NCBI RefSeq assembly: GCF_052180245.1
Contig: NZ_CP197474.1
Coordinates: 1,612,001 to 1,676,000, forward strand
Length of the DNA: 64,000 nt
Reading direction: 5' to 3'
Source: Parapusillimonas sp013416435
GTDB lineage: Bacteria; Pseudomonadota; Gammaproteobacteria; Burkholderiales; Burkholderiaceae_B
This document shows, piece by piece, positions 52,078-60,294 of the stretch (positions are counted from its first letter, which is position 1; each line of letters opens with the position of its first letter). The notes under the pieces were generated by a model. The model made no database searches, was not told where the DNA came from, and saw nothing but the letters and a program-made list of their open reading frames with translations. The translations under genes were made by a program, and so were the position numbers.

Positions 52078-52275
52078 GGCCACAGGATCAGTAGATCTAT
52101 TGCCGGCTGGCCAACGCGGATCTGAGCTGTGCAACGATATGACACACCCCGGTGCTTGCTGCCGAACTATCATGCTTCTCTTGAGGGAAGCGGCATTCGA
52201 CGAGCACCGGCGGCAGGAAGGGCTCTCGGAGGCGGGTTATGAAAATGGCTACAGCAATTATGTAAGGCAGGGAAA

Positions 52276-52512
52276 ATGTCCATTCGAGCTTTGATCCGAT
52301 GCGGCGCAGCGCTTTTTTTTGTCGGACTTGTCGCGGGATGCTCCGTGATCGGTTCCGATACCGCGGTTCGCAGCGATGAGTGCAAGGCGAACCGCCGCGC
52401 ATGCCTTTATGAGGGTTCGTACGAGCCGGGAGAGCGCGACTACGCCGAGCACGAGGCGGCCCGCCTGAATCAGGCTGCGATTGCGAAGCTGCGCCGCAAC
52501 TCTATCAGATGA
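52276..52512 (+). CDS. Small hypothetical lipoprotein
   Basis: 78 residues. N-terminal SIRALIRCGAALFFVGLVAGC ends in a lipobox (LVAGC), so the mature protein of about 57 residues is lipid-anchored. The rest (SDECKANRRACLYEGSYEPG through AIAKLRRNSIR) is charged with two Cys that may form a disulfide. No homologous family is recognised. AAGGCAGGGAAA precedes the ATG. The preceding 52078-52275 has no gene. Confidence 0.6.
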   Translation: MSIRALIRCGAALFFVGLVAGCSVIGSDTAVRSDECKANRRACLYEGSYEPGERDYAEHEAARLNQAAIAKLRRNSIR

Positions 52513-52559
52513 GCTGTCACTATTCCGCAAGTGCCGCTTGCAGAGATCGACACGGCACT

Positions 52560-53401
52560 ACGGAATGCGAAAGTCATTGGCGTTCGCCATCATTGCGCCA
52601 TTGATGGGTCGGGCTGTGGTGCGCGCGACGGCGCATGGCGGCGAAGACATTCTCGTGAGTCGGGCCGTAGGCTGGCAAAAAGGCCTGGAGGCCTTCTTTG
52701 TCTGGTGCAAGGAAAACGCCGGCCAGTGCCTCATCAGCGCCGACCCCGAGGGCGGGTTCCGCCAAATGCAGGCCTTGGCCCATAGCCAGCCGGCAACACT
52801 GGATTACAAAGGCAGCCCCATCACACTGTCATCGGGCTGGGTAACGCTGCTTTCCGTGCTGCGCATCTACGAAACCACGACCTACCCGCAACTGGCGGAA
52901 ATGATCCACGCCGCGCTGCAGCCCACGCCCGATTGGCGGCTGTTCCAGACCCGGGCGTCTGATTTCGCCAATAGCGAATCGCTCGGCCCTTCGGTATGGA
53001 CAAGCTGCATGGACCAGCCGCTGCGGCGGGGAGACGCCTACGAGGCCATGGTCACGCGGGCGGCAGCCGCCGCGCCGCTGACCGGAGCGGTACAAGCCAA
53101 TATCAATCGGCCCTGTGCCTATTTGCCGGTAGATCCCGATCCGGTGCGGCGCGATTACAAGGCACAAGGTTCCCCGGCCATCATGGTCTGGGGTTCGACG
53201 GGCGACCCCGCAACGCCCTATCAGAATTCCCAAGAGGCTGTAGCTCAACTGAGCAATGCGTCGCTGTTCACCTTCGTCGCCAATCAGCATGTGGCCATGG
53301 GCGGCGGCCCGGAGCGTAAGGCATGCGTGGTGGACGTGCAGTCCGAATATCTGCTGACGGCGGTACTTAAGCCTCAAGCAGCTCCCTGCCTGGTCGACTG
53401 A
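52560..53401 (+). pseudogene. Alpha/beta hydrolase (TAP-like), 5' truncated
   Basis: The reading frame encodes only the C-terminal part of a tripeptidyl-aminopeptidase-like hydrolase: lid-region WQKGLEAFFVWCKENAGQC, then the TAP C-terminal domain with AIMVWGSTGDPATPYQN (catalytic Asp region) and VANQHVAMGGGPERKACVVD (catalytic His). The nucleophile Ser module (GxSYGG) and the signal peptide are absent upstream; the short lipoprotein gene ends where they should be. A deletion during insertion or rearrangement is likely. Not expected to be active. Confidence 0.75.
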
Positions 53402-53470
53402 ATAGCGGCGTAGTTGAACGCGCTGGCTTGTCGTTATACTGATCATCAATCCAAATTTCGGAAGACGGTC

Positions 53471-53890
53471 ATGACTGATACATTCCAGAAGCATTTTCAT
53501 CCTTCTGCTGCATGGTCTCGTGATTTATTCGCCGAGGTTGTAACGGTGAGCGGGCCAGGCACAACGCTCTACCTGTCGGGAATAGGCGCCGAGGCACTTG
53601 GCGAGCAGGCAGGCGATATCCAGTGCATAGGCGATGTCTATGCTCAGACACAATTAGCGTATAAAAAGGCCGCGCAAGTCTTGGCCAAGCATGGCGCAGA
53701 ACTGTCCGATGTCGTCAAAATCACGGCTTATTTGCTGGACGCGCGTTTATTGCCCGAATATCACCGTGCGCGCAAAGAGGCTTTTCAGGGCATGCCTGCA
53801 CCTGCTCACACTTTGCTGGTGATCTCGGCTTTGGCGTGGCCAGGCATGCTGGTCGAGGTGGATCTGACTGCGGTGCTCGGCAGAGCGTGA
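53471..53890 (+). CDS. RidA (YjgF/YER057c/UK114) family protein
   Basis: 139 residues. Trimeric chorismate-mutase-like fold: VVTVSGPGTTLYLSGIGAEA, CIGDVYAQTQLAYKKAAQVL, LSDVVKITAYLLDARLLPEY and the C-terminal HTLLVISALAWPGMLVEVDL. The RidA Arg (usually R105 of IPVERVARV-type loops) is not evident, so it may belong to a non-deaminase Rid subgroup. It acts on reactive imines or enamines. The ATG at 53471 is chosen for its family-like N-terminus. Confidence 0.85.
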   Translation: MTDTFQKHFHPSAAWSRDLFAEVVTVSGPGTTLYLSGIGAEALGEQAGDIQCIGDVYAQTQLAYKKAAQVLAKHGAELSDVVKITAYLLDARLLPEYHRARKEAFQGMPAPAHTLLVISALAWPGMLVEVDLTAVLGRA

Positions 53891-53916
53891 CGAAACCTTA
53901 TACGGCGAGGTGGCTC

Positions 53917-53944
53917 AGGATTCATCAATTAGGATTTATCAATT
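53917..53944. repeat. 14-bp tandem duplication
   Basis: AGGATTCATCAATT and AGGATTTATCAATT, adjacent and differing once. The second copy runs into the -35 box at 53943. Confidence 0.7.
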
Positions 53945-53971
53945 GACGTAATCCTTTTTCTGTCCTAAAAT
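53943..53971 (+). promoter_or_regulatory. Sigma-70-like promoter upstream of tRNA-fMet
   Basis: TTGACG and TAAAAT with exactly 17 bp between. Transcription would begin near 53978. Confidence 0.65.
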
Positions 53972-53977
53972 GCTGTC

Positions 53978-54045
53978 TATCGATACAGTGCGTTTTGCAC
54001 TCGATATAAATTTAGAAGCCCCGCCTAATGCGGCGGGGCTTTCAT
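53978..54045 (+). ncRNA. Possible structured small RNA or leader before tRNA-fMet
   Basis: From the predicted start, hairpin 1 pairs TATCG with CGATA and AGTGC with GCACT (53978-54006, with a bulge). It is followed by the stable hairpin AGCCCCGCC / GGCGGGGCT (54017-54040) with a short T-rich tail. It could be a free RNA of about 68 nt, or a leader that limits read-through into the initiator tRNA 14 nt further on. Confidence 0.4.
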
Positions 54046-54054
54046 TTGGTCAGA

Positions 54055-54131
<77 letters not shown>

Positions 54132-54139
54132 GAACAAAG

Positions 54140-54174
54140 CCCCGGCACGAGAAATCATGCCGGGGTTTTATTTT
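54140..54174 (+). terminator. Rho-independent terminator of tRNA-fMet
   Basis: Stem CCCCGGCA / TGCCGGGG with a 10-nt loop, followed by TTTTATTTT. Confidence 0.9.
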
Positions 54175-54296
54175 GCCTTGTCACGTAACATGACTGCGCG
54201 AACGAAAGAACAACGGATTCAATAGATGGTCGAGAAATCAGCCCGAGGTTTCAGTCCACCCTTCGAGGTCGACAGGGCTTGCGTTTCTGCGGGACG

Positions 54297-54527
54297 CTAA
54301 GTGTTCTTATTGAGCAGGTACTGCAAACGCTCCTGGTTCGGGTGCGCTTTGATGTCAAGTCGGATGGCATCAACCAAAACGGCAAAAATTTGATCTGAAT
54401 CCGCTTGGTGTTGATCTGCCAATTCGCGAATCCTATCCGAACGCTGCTGATAGTAGGCGGCGTCGAACTCCTCGACTCCATTCAGTTGGTCGAGTATCTG
54501 TAAAGCAAATGCGTAATCGTCTTCCAT
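54297..54527 (-). CDS. Small hypothetical protein
   Basis: 76 residues, predominantly helical and acidic (YAFALQILDQLNGVEEFDAA, YYQQRSDRIRELADQHQADS, QIFAVLVDAIRLDIKAHPNQ). No family is recognised, and no good ribosome-binding site is visible before the ATG at 54527. The sequence is protein-like with no low-complexity bias. It is the last of three small minus-strand frames between tRNA-fMet and the GNAT gene, which may be an operon left from mobile DNA. Confidence 0.5.
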   Translation of the reverse strand: MEDDYAFALQILDQLNGVEEFDAAYYQQRSDRIRELADQHQADSDQIFAVLVDAIRLDIKAHPNQERLQYLLNKNT

Positions 54528-54541
54528 GCGGCATCCATCGG

Positions 54542-54631
54542 CTAGACAAGCTTATAGAACGTATCAGTGCCTCGATCAACGAACTCGCCGTTTTGGCTTA
54601 TGACCGGCAGGCTCTCGACAGTTTCATGCAT
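54542..54631 (-). CDS. Possible 29-residue microprotein
   Basis: A frame of 30 codons with GGAG 8 nt before its ATG (HETVESLPVISQNGEFVDRG, then TDTFYKLV). It fills the gap between the two larger small frames on the same strand, with 14 bp to the next gene and 16 bp from the previous one. Composition is protein-like but the size is too small for certainty. Confidence 0.3.
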   Translation of the reverse strand: MHETVESLPVISQNGEFVDRGTDTFYKLV

Positions 54632-54647
54632 AAGGGTGTCTCCATGG

Positions 54648-54842
54648 CTATTTTTGACTGCCCTCAGCGTTGCGATTGCGAGAGTTTTTGCGCTTTTCTA
54701 TAAGCCGGATCCGATTCCGTACTTGAATGCGAATTTCGTCGTCGGCCTCTATCTCATGCAGAGGGGTAACAGCGGAAGGGAAAGTGGCCGGCGCGCCACT
54801 ATTGGCGCCCTTGCCGGGCGCCGTCGATGATTGGGGCTTCAT
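54648..54842 (-). CDS. Small basic hypothetical protein
   Basis: 64 residues. A Ser/Pro/Gly-rich start (KPQSSTAPGKGANSGAPATF) is followed by a charged helix EIRIQVRNRIRLIEKRKNSR. ACAGGATCCAAT precedes the ATG. Resembles small phage or plasmid proteins with a nucleic-acid-binding helix, but no family is assigned. First of the three small frames on the minus strand. Confidence 0.4.
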   Translation of the reverse strand: MKPQSSTAPGKGANSGAPATFPSAVTPLHEIEADDEIRIQVRNRIRLIEKRKNSRNRNAEGSQK

Positions 54843-55047
54843 ATTGGATCCTGTTCACGAGTCGAGGAGGATCCAAGACGAGCATATTATTTTTGCTACC
54901 CGACCACTCTACGCCAGATAAGCTCGTTGAAGTGCTTTTCATTTGAAACAATTCATACGGGTCCTGTGTAGCTGAGACTCCATTTTTTGGATACGGACTT
55001 TAATGATTCGTTTACAGGTGCTAATGTGCCTTCAGAACGGAGATTGT

Positions 55048-55455
55048 ATGTATATTGAGATTTCGCTTTCCGACAGCGTCACTACGGATGAGGTGCTTAA
55101 GTTGTATCGCGCAAACGGATGGTCATCTGCAGAGAAGCCGCAGCAGCTTATGGCCGCGCTTCGGGGCTCTCATACTCTAGTAACGGCGCGCAGTTCCAGC
55201 GAGTTGATAGGTTTGGGAAATGCCATCTCAGACGGTCACCTCGTCGTTTATTTTCCTCATATGCTTGTGCTGCCGCAATTTCATAGGCACGGAGTGGGAC
55301 GGAAGATGATGGAGTCTATGCTAGAGAGATATTCGGATTTTCACCAAATAATGCTTACTGCAGATGGCGAGGCCGTTGACTTCTACAAATCGCTGGGTTT
55401 TGTGAGGGCAGGCAGAACGGAGCCCATGTGGATCTACGCAGGCAAGGAGCACTGA
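55048..55455 (+). CDS. GNAT family N-acetyltransferase
   Basis: 135 residues from the ATG with CGGAGATTGT upstream. The acetyl-CoA-binding motif A is LVLPQFHRHGVGRKMMESML (Q/RxxGxG). EISLSDSVTTDEVLKLYRAN precedes, and the final block DFYKSLGFVRAGRTEPMWIY is the GNAT C-terminal signature. The substrate amine is unknown. Located between two tRNA genes in a gene-poor patch; base composition is lower in GC than neighbouring genes. Confidence 0.87.
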   Translation: MYIEISLSDSVTTDEVLKLYRANGWSSAEKPQQLMAALRGSHTLVTARSSSELIGLGNAISDGHLVVYFPHMLVLPQFHRHGVGRKMMESMLERYSDFHQIMLTADGEAVDFYKSLGFVRAGRTEPMWIYAGKEH

Positions 55456-55492
55456 AAGTGCGACAGTGTCTCATCGTGCCGTCACAGGCAAG

Positions 55493-55526
55493 AAAAAAGC
55501 CCTTGGCGCATGAAACGCTAAGGGCT
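55493..55526. terminator. Bidirectional rho-independent terminator
   Basis: Stem AGCCCTTGGCG / CGCTAAGGGCT (one mismatch) with TTTTTT on the minus strand for tRNA-Asn. Also lies at the end of the GNAT gene on the plus strand. Confidence 0.8.
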
Positions 55527-55546
55527 TGATTTTCTTCGGTATTCTG

Positions 55547-55622
55547 TGGCTCCCCGAACTGGGTTCGAACCAGTGACCTGCGGATTAACAGTCCGTCGCT
55601 CTACCGACTGAGCTATCGGGGA
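55547..55622 (-). tRNA. tRNA-Asn (GTT)
   Basis: 76 nt with encoded CCA. Acceptor TCCCCGA / TCGGGGA, D-arm TAGCTCAGTCGGTAGAGCG, anticodon loop CTGTTAA (GTT), T-loop GGTTCGAA. Confidence 0.96.
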
Positions 55623-55862
55623 ACATCAAAGAAGCAAGACTATAACATGAAAAATTAAAGGCATGCAAGTTGCACTGGAAGAGCTTCACTCAATTTGCCG
55701 CCATGCATCGTCTTGCCGAAGCAGGCAGCATTATAGCGTATCTATTTCAATGGCCTGCCCGCGGCACTTCTTTGCCAGCAACAGGGCATATCGGGCAAAA
55801 TAGCGCCTTGCTTCTTCGTGCCGTCCGTCTCTTCGGCCGTCTTCATTTCATCGATTCCGTCT

Positions 55863-56798
55863 ATGTCCGCCTCTCTTACCCGCAGCACCAAACCACGAAG
55901 CAAGGAATTCTGGCTGGGTTTTGTGTTTGCAGCGACGGGAGCGGTCCTGTTTTCGGCCAAGGCCATCGTGGCCAAGCTGACGTATCGATACGGCGTGGAT
56001 GCGCTGACCGTCATCGGGTTTCGCATGCTGTTGTCCCTGCCGTTCTTTGCCGTCGTGGCTTGCATGCAGGCCCGGCTGGCCGGTCGCGGTGAACTTCCCC
56101 GACTGACTTGGCGGGAGAGCCTGCAGATCATTTTTCTTGGGTTTCTGGGGTATTACCTATCCAGTTATCTGGACTTCCTGGGGCTGGAATATATCTCCGC
56201 CGGTCTGGAGCGGCTGATACTGTTTCTTTCCCCCACTTTTGTATTGCTGCTGTCCGCGCTCTATTTGAAGCAAGTCATTTCTCGTGGCCAATGGGCGGCG
56301 CTGGCGCTGTCTTACCTGGGCGTCGTCTTTGTCTTTGTCCAGGATTTGTCGCTGACCGGAGATGGTGTCATGCTGGGCTCGGCGTTCGTCATGGGTTCCG
56401 CTTTAACTTACGCCTTTTATCTCATTTCCTCGGGCCAGATCATTCAGCGTGTGGGGGCGACCCGCCTGGTCGCCTACGCCATGTCCGTGTCGGCCGGCTT
56501 CAGCATCGCCCATTTTCTTGCGATCAAAGGCTTGCCAGGACTTATGCAGCCCGCGCCGGTCTATTGGCTGTCCATTCTGCATGCGGTCGTCCACACCGTC
56601 ATGCCCACTTTCATGACCATGTGGGCGGTGGCAAGAATCGGCGCGCCCATGACGGCCCAGCTGGGATTGCTGGGGCCGGTGTCGGTGCTGTTTCTTGCAG
56701 GTTGGCTGCTGGATGAGCTGATCACCACCTTGCAATTGGTAGGTACCGCCTTTACGCTGGCCGGAGCCGTGGTGCTGGCGCGCACGCGGCGGACTTGA
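55863..56798 (+). CDS. EamA/DMT family transporter
   Basis: 311 residues with ten transmembrane helices in two EamA halves. KEFWLGFVFAATGAVLFSAK starts half 1, with YRYGVDALTVIGFRMLLSLP; half 2 (from about 165) ends with MTAQLGLLGPVSVLFLAGWL and LQLVGTAFTLAGAVVLARTR. The family exports amino acids, sugars or other small metabolites; the cargo is unknown. The start at 55863 (MSASLT) is preferred over the ATG at 55818, though no strong ribosome-binding site helps. Confidence 0.87.
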   Translation: MSASLTRSTKPRSKEFWLGFVFAATGAVLFSAKAIVAKLTYRYGVDALTVIGFRMLLSLPFFAVVACMQARLAGRGELPRLTWRESLQIIFLGFLGYYLSSYLDFLGLEYISAGLERLILFLSPTFVLLLSALYLKQVISRGQWAALALSYLGVVFVFVQDLSLTGDGVMLGSAFVMGSALTYAFYLISSGQIIQRVGATRLVAYAMSVSAGFSIAHFLAIKGLPGLMQPAPVYWLSILHAVVHTVMPTFMTMWAVARIGAPMTAQLGLLGPVSVLFLAGWLLDELITTLQLVGTAFTLAGAVVLARTRRT

Positions 56799-56808
56799 TG
56801 AAGGGGAT

Positions 56809-56838
56809 GGGGTCAGACCCCGTCCGGGGTCTGACCCC
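56809..56838. repeat. Palindromic repeat, core GTCC
   Basis: Intact 30-bp copy just after the EamA stop. Confidence 0.93.
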
Positions 56839-56865
56839 TCGGCCCCCTCGGCTCGAAAGCTGGAG

Positions 56866-56895
56866 GGGGTCAGACCCCACAAGGGGTCTGACCCC
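56866..56895. repeat. Palindromic repeat, core ACAA
   Basis: Intact 30-bp copy; a degenerate single unit (GAGGTCTGACCACT) follows at about 56911. Confidence 0.9.
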
Positions 56896-56924
56896 CACTT
56901 CGTCCGCGCCCGAGGTCTGACCAC

Positions 56925-58121
56925 TCACTTGCCCGCTCCTCCCATCAGCCGTTCTATTTCCTCTCGATGGACGTCGTGCGTGACAAAGCCGGAGGCGTTT
57001 TCGGGCATGGCCAGGCGGGATGGGTCGGCCAGTGTCTGGCGGATGTCCTCCAGCCCGCTGGACCAGTGCTCGCGCATCGTGCTCAGGCCGAACTGGAAGT
57101 CCTTGTAGTGTTTCTCGTAAGGGCGGTTGCGGTATATAAGGTGTATGACGTTGTATCGCTTCGCGCAGGCCAACTCCTTCGCCATGCGGCAATATGGGTC
57201 GCTGGCGCGAATGTCTTCAGGCACCTTGTCCAGCACATGCTGCATGACATGCCTGACGTACTGTTCCCAGCGCAGGCGCTCGGTGACCATGCGGGTCCGG
57301 CTGGAGTACCGGATGTCTTTCATGCGGTCGGAAACTTCGCTCATATTGGTGGGCGGGGCGCCGCGGGCGCTCCATAGGTCGACCTGGAAGGCGAGCGTGT
57401 CTTTTTGAGGACGGGTATCCAGCACTTGAGCCAGCGGTGTGTTCGACACCAGGCCGCCATCCCAGTAGCGTTCGCCGTCTATTTCCACCGCTGCGAAAGC
57501 CGGTGGCAGCGCGCCGGAAGCCATGAAGTGCTCGGCCCGCAGGCGTATTTTGGCGTTGTCGAAGTAGACGAAGTTGCCGCTGCGCACATTGACCGCGCCC
57601 ACCGATACTTGCATGGCGCCGGAATTGATGAGGTCGAAGTCGCACAGGTCTTCGAGCGTCTGCTTCAGGGCAGTGGTGTCGTAATAGCTTGCCGTGGCTT
57701 CATCGCCGGGTGAGACCGAGGACGGTGGCGGAAAACGGGGACGGAAGAAGCCTTTCTGGCCATTGAAGAGTGCGCTGCCGGCCTGCACGGCGCTCATGGT
57801 CTGCCGCACGGTATCGTTGATGTTGAAAAGCGTTTGCTCTATGAAGGGCGACAGGGGCGGGCCTACGTACGGTTGGCAGATCGTTTCCCAGAACTCCAGC
57901 AAGCGCTCCACGCGCCGGTGGGGCGGATTGCCGGCGATGATCGCCGTATTCAGCGCGCCTATCGATATGCCGGAAAGGTGGTGCAATTCGATGCCGGCTT
58001 CATGCAAGCCCTGGAACACGCCCGCCTGATAGGCGCCCAGCGCTCCGCCGCCCTGCAGAACGAGGGCAATGGTTTCATAGGGAGGCACGGTGATCCGCGA
58101 CACGGCATCTGCACTGTTCAT
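56925..58121 (-). CDS. Patatin-like phospholipase (with DUF3734-type C-terminus)
   Basis: 398 residues. Oxyanion loop VLQGGGALGAYQAG, nucleophile Ser53 in HLSGISIGALNTAI, and the catalytic Asp in ERYWDGGLVSNTPL. The C-terminal part with YRNRPYEKHYKDFQFGLSTM resembles the DUF3734 domain of bacterial patatins. AGGAGC precedes the ATG at 58121. The start overlaps the LysR stop by ATGA, so it is translationally coupled to that regulator. It likely cleaves acyl chains from phospholipids or polyhydroxybutyrate-type lipids; no signal peptide. Confidence 0.9.
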   Translation of the reverse strand: MNSADAVSRITVPPYETIALVLQGGGALGAYQAGVFQGLHEAGIELHHLSGISIGALNTAIIAGNPPHRRVERLLEFWETICQPYVGPPLSPFIEQTLFNINDTVRQTMSAVQAGSALFNGQKGFFRPRFPPPSSVSPGDEATASYYDTTALKQTLEDLCDFDLINSGAMQVSVGAVNVRSGNFVYFDNAKIRLRAEHFMASGALPPAFAAVEIDGERYWDGGLVSNTPLAQVLDTRPQKDTLAFQVDLWSARGAPPTNMSEVSDRMKDIRYSSRTRMVTERLRWEQYVRHVMQHVLDKVPEDIRASDPYCRMAKELACAKRYNVIHLIYRNRPYEKHYKDFQFGLSTMREHWSSGLEDIRQTLADPSRLAMPENASGFVTHDVHREEIERLMGGAGK

Positions 58122-59035
58122 GGTATGGAGCTCCTGGCGTTGACTGTGTCCGGGTCGGCGGGTATCAAGCTGGCGACGAAGGCTTCGATGAGCACCCCGC
58201 GATACCTGGACTTGTGCAGCACCAGCGACAGCCGCCGATGCAGATTGAGAAAAGGCGTGTGCAGGACGACCAGCCTGCCGGTGGAAACCGATTCCGAAAC
58301 AGCGGCTTGGGGAAGGCAGGCGATGCCCAGGCCGGCGATCACCGCCTGCTTGATGGCTTCCACCTGGCCCAATTCCAAAAGTATCTTGCCCGGCGGCAGG
58401 GAACTGAGCGCAAGTTCGGCCTGGGCACGCATGGCCGAGCCGTGCTCGCGCAATATCCACTTCGCATCCTTGAAATGCCGAGTCTTCAGCACAGGCTGAT
58501 GTGCAAGCGGGTCGGTCGCGGCGGCGCAGACGACCAGGGCGTCATCGCGCCAGGGCAGGGCTTCCAGTTGATGATGATTGACGGGCCCTTCTACGCAGCC
58601 GACGTCGAGGCTGTGGTCGAGCAGGCCGGCAGTGATGGCTTCCGTATTGTCGACGCTGACCTGCAGCGAGACTTCAGGATGCCGGCTGACGAAAGGCCCC
58701 AGCAAGTCGCCGACCAGGTAATTGCCGACCGTGTTGCTTGCGCCGACTCTCAGTTCGCCCGTCAGGACGATGGGATGGTCGGCCTGGTGCTGCATCTCCT
58801 GTATGCGTTCGATGACCTCTTGCGCGGCGGGCAGCAGTTCTCGTCCGCGCGGACTAAGGTGCAGGCGGCCGCGGTCGCGGTCGAACAGTTGGGCGCTCAG
58901 TTGCCGCTCCAGCTCGGCCAAGGCCATGCTTACGGCGGGCTGAGTCAGGAACAGGCGTTGCGCCGCCGCGCTGACTGTGCCGGCCGATGCCACCGCCACG
59001 AAAACTTCCAGTTGTCGGACGCTGATGCCAAGCAT
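58118..59035 (-). CDS. LysR-family regulator (CysB/YeiE-like)
   Basis: 305 residues. HTH about 5-65: SVRQLEVFVAVASAGTVSAA, LTQPAVSMALAELERQLSAQ, LFDRDRGRLHLSPRGRELLP. Effector domain: GELRVGASNTVGNYLVGDLL. It resembles E. coli YeiE, which is encoded divergently from yeiH; here it likewise diverges from a YeiH transporter. The 98-bp spacer holds a perfect palindrome (59097-59113). Its stop overlaps the start of the patatin gene. Confidence 0.88.
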   Translation of the reverse strand: MLGISVRQLEVFVAVASAGTVSAAAQRLFLTQPAVSMALAELERQLSAQLFDRDRGRLHLSPRGRELLPAAQEVIERIQEMQHQADHPIVLTGELRVGASNTVGNYLVGDLLGPFVSRHPEVSLQVSVDNTEAITAGLLDHSLDVGCVEGPVNHHQLEALPWRDDALVVCAAATDPLAHQPVLKTRHFKDAKWILREHGSAMRAQAELALSSLPPGKILLELGQVEAIKQAVIAGLGIACLPQAAVSESVSTGRLVVLHTPFLNLHRRLSLVLHKSRYRGVLIEAFVASLIPADPDTVNARSSIP

Positions 59036-59096
59036 AAATTCGTTTTATATGTCGAATAAAAATTAATGAATTTATTTATTGTAGGCGGATTTCTAA

Positions 59097-59113
59097 AATA
59101 ACTCGCAGTTATT
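59097..59113. promoter_or_regulatory. Candidate YeiE-like operator
   Basis: Perfect palindrome AATAACT-CGC-AGTTATT in the divergent LysR/YeiH spacer, in the usual position and of the T-N11-A type. Confidence 0.6.
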
Positions 59114-59133
59114 ACTAAATACGGTTTTCAAGC

Positions 59134-60204
59134 ATGACGGCACCGACTTCTTCCGCAATTCCGGCCACGGCCGCGTCCGCATCGGCGGCGGCTCAGCGCC
59201 AGGATACCCTGCCTCGCAATCCCTCGCCGCTTTATGGCCTGGCTTTGGCGGTGGCCGTGGGTATTTTCGCGATGATGCTGGGCCGATGGATGCCCATCAT
59301 AGGGGGGCCGGTGTTCGGCATTGTGCTGGGAATCGCCATCCGCAATACGGTGGGCGTCGGTCCCGTCTTCCGGCCCGGCTTGCAGTTCGCTTCGAAGCAA
59401 ATATTGCAATGGTCCATCATCGCCCTGGGTTTCGGCTTGAGCATACAGCAGGTCGCAAAGACCGGCCTGGAATCGTTATGGGTCACGCTGGTCACCTTGG
59501 CCGTCGCGTTTCTTTCCGCCTGGCTGCTCGGCAAGTGGCTGGGTATTCCGTCGAAGCTGAAGACACTGATCGGCGTCGGCACGGCTATTTGCGGTGGATC
59601 GGCCATTGCGGCGGTCACGCCCATCATCAAGCCGGAAGAACACGAAGTCGCGTTCTCGATCTCCACCATCTTCATCTTCAATATCGTAGCGGTGTTGGCT
59701 TTCCCGGTGCTCGGCCACTGGCTGGGCATGTCGGACGAGGGCTTCGGCATGTGGGCCGGTACCGCCATCAACGACACCTCGTCGGTCGTGGCGGCGGGCT
59801 ACAGCTACAGCGTGGCGGCGGGCGACTACGCCACGATCGTCAAGCTCACACGCGCAACCCTCATCATCCCGATCTGCCTGGCCCTGGCGTTGCTGGTCGC
59901 CTGGCGCGAGAAGAAGCAGGGCGGCAGCGATTTCAACCTTGCCCGCATTTTTCCGTGGTTCATCCTGTGGTTTCTGGTCGCCGCCGCATTGCGTTCGACC
60001 GGGCTCATCCCGCCGGAGATCACCTCCAGCCTGCATTTGCTGGCCCAGTTCCTCATCGTCGTGGCATTGACCGCCATCGGCCTGTCGTCCGATTTGCGGC
60101 GCATGATGACGGCCGGCATCCGTCCCATTCTGCTGGGCCTGGGAGTATGGGTGGCCGTCGCGGGCAGCAGCCTGGCGGTGCAGGGAGCGATGGGCGCCTG
60201 GTAG
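59134..60204 (+). CDS. YeiH family putative sulfate/anion exporter
   Basis: 356 residues with about ten transmembrane helices. GPVFGIVLGIAIRNTVGVGP, TLIGVGTAICGGSAIAAVTP and GFGMWAGTAINDTSSVVAAG are the family blocks. A Ser/Ala-rich N-terminal tail (TAPTSSAIPATAASASAAAQ) precedes helix 1. Divergent from its probable LysR regulator. Function is inferred from E. coli YeiH neighbours; transport of sulfate or another anion is not proven. Confidence 0.87.
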   Translation: MTAPTSSAIPATAASASAAAQRQDTLPRNPSPLYGLALAVAVGIFAMMLGRWMPIIGGPVFGIVLGIAIRNTVGVGPVFRPGLQFASKQILQWSIIALGFGLSIQQVAKTGLESLWVTLVTLAVAFLSAWLLGKWLGIPSKLKTLIGVGTAICGGSAIAAVTPIIKPEEHEVAFSISTIFIFNIVAVLAFPVLGHWLGMSDEGFGMWAGTAINDTSSVVAAGYSYSVAAGDYATIVKLTRATLIIPICLALALLVAWREKKQGGSDFNLARIFPWFILWFLVAAALRSTGLIPPEITSSLHLLAQFLIVVALTAIGLSSDLRRMMTAGIRPILLGLGVWVAVAGSSLAVQGAMGAW

Positions 60205-60212
60205 GATTTTTT

Positions 60213-60242
60213 GGGGTCGGACCCCATCCGGGGTCCGACCCC
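60213..60242. repeat. Palindromic repeat, compensated variant, core ATCC
   Basis: Both units carry G/C at the same arm position (GGGGTCGGACCCC and GGGGTCCGACCCC), keeping pairing. Confidence 0.93.
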
Positions 60243-60257
60243 TTTTTCCAATCGCAT

Positions 60258-60287
60258 GGGGTCAGACCCCGTACGGGGTCTGACCCC
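60258..60287. repeat. Palindromic repeat, core GTAC
   Basis: Perfect 30-bp copy between YeiH and SirB. Confidence 0.95.
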
Positions 60288-60294
60288 TACCTCG

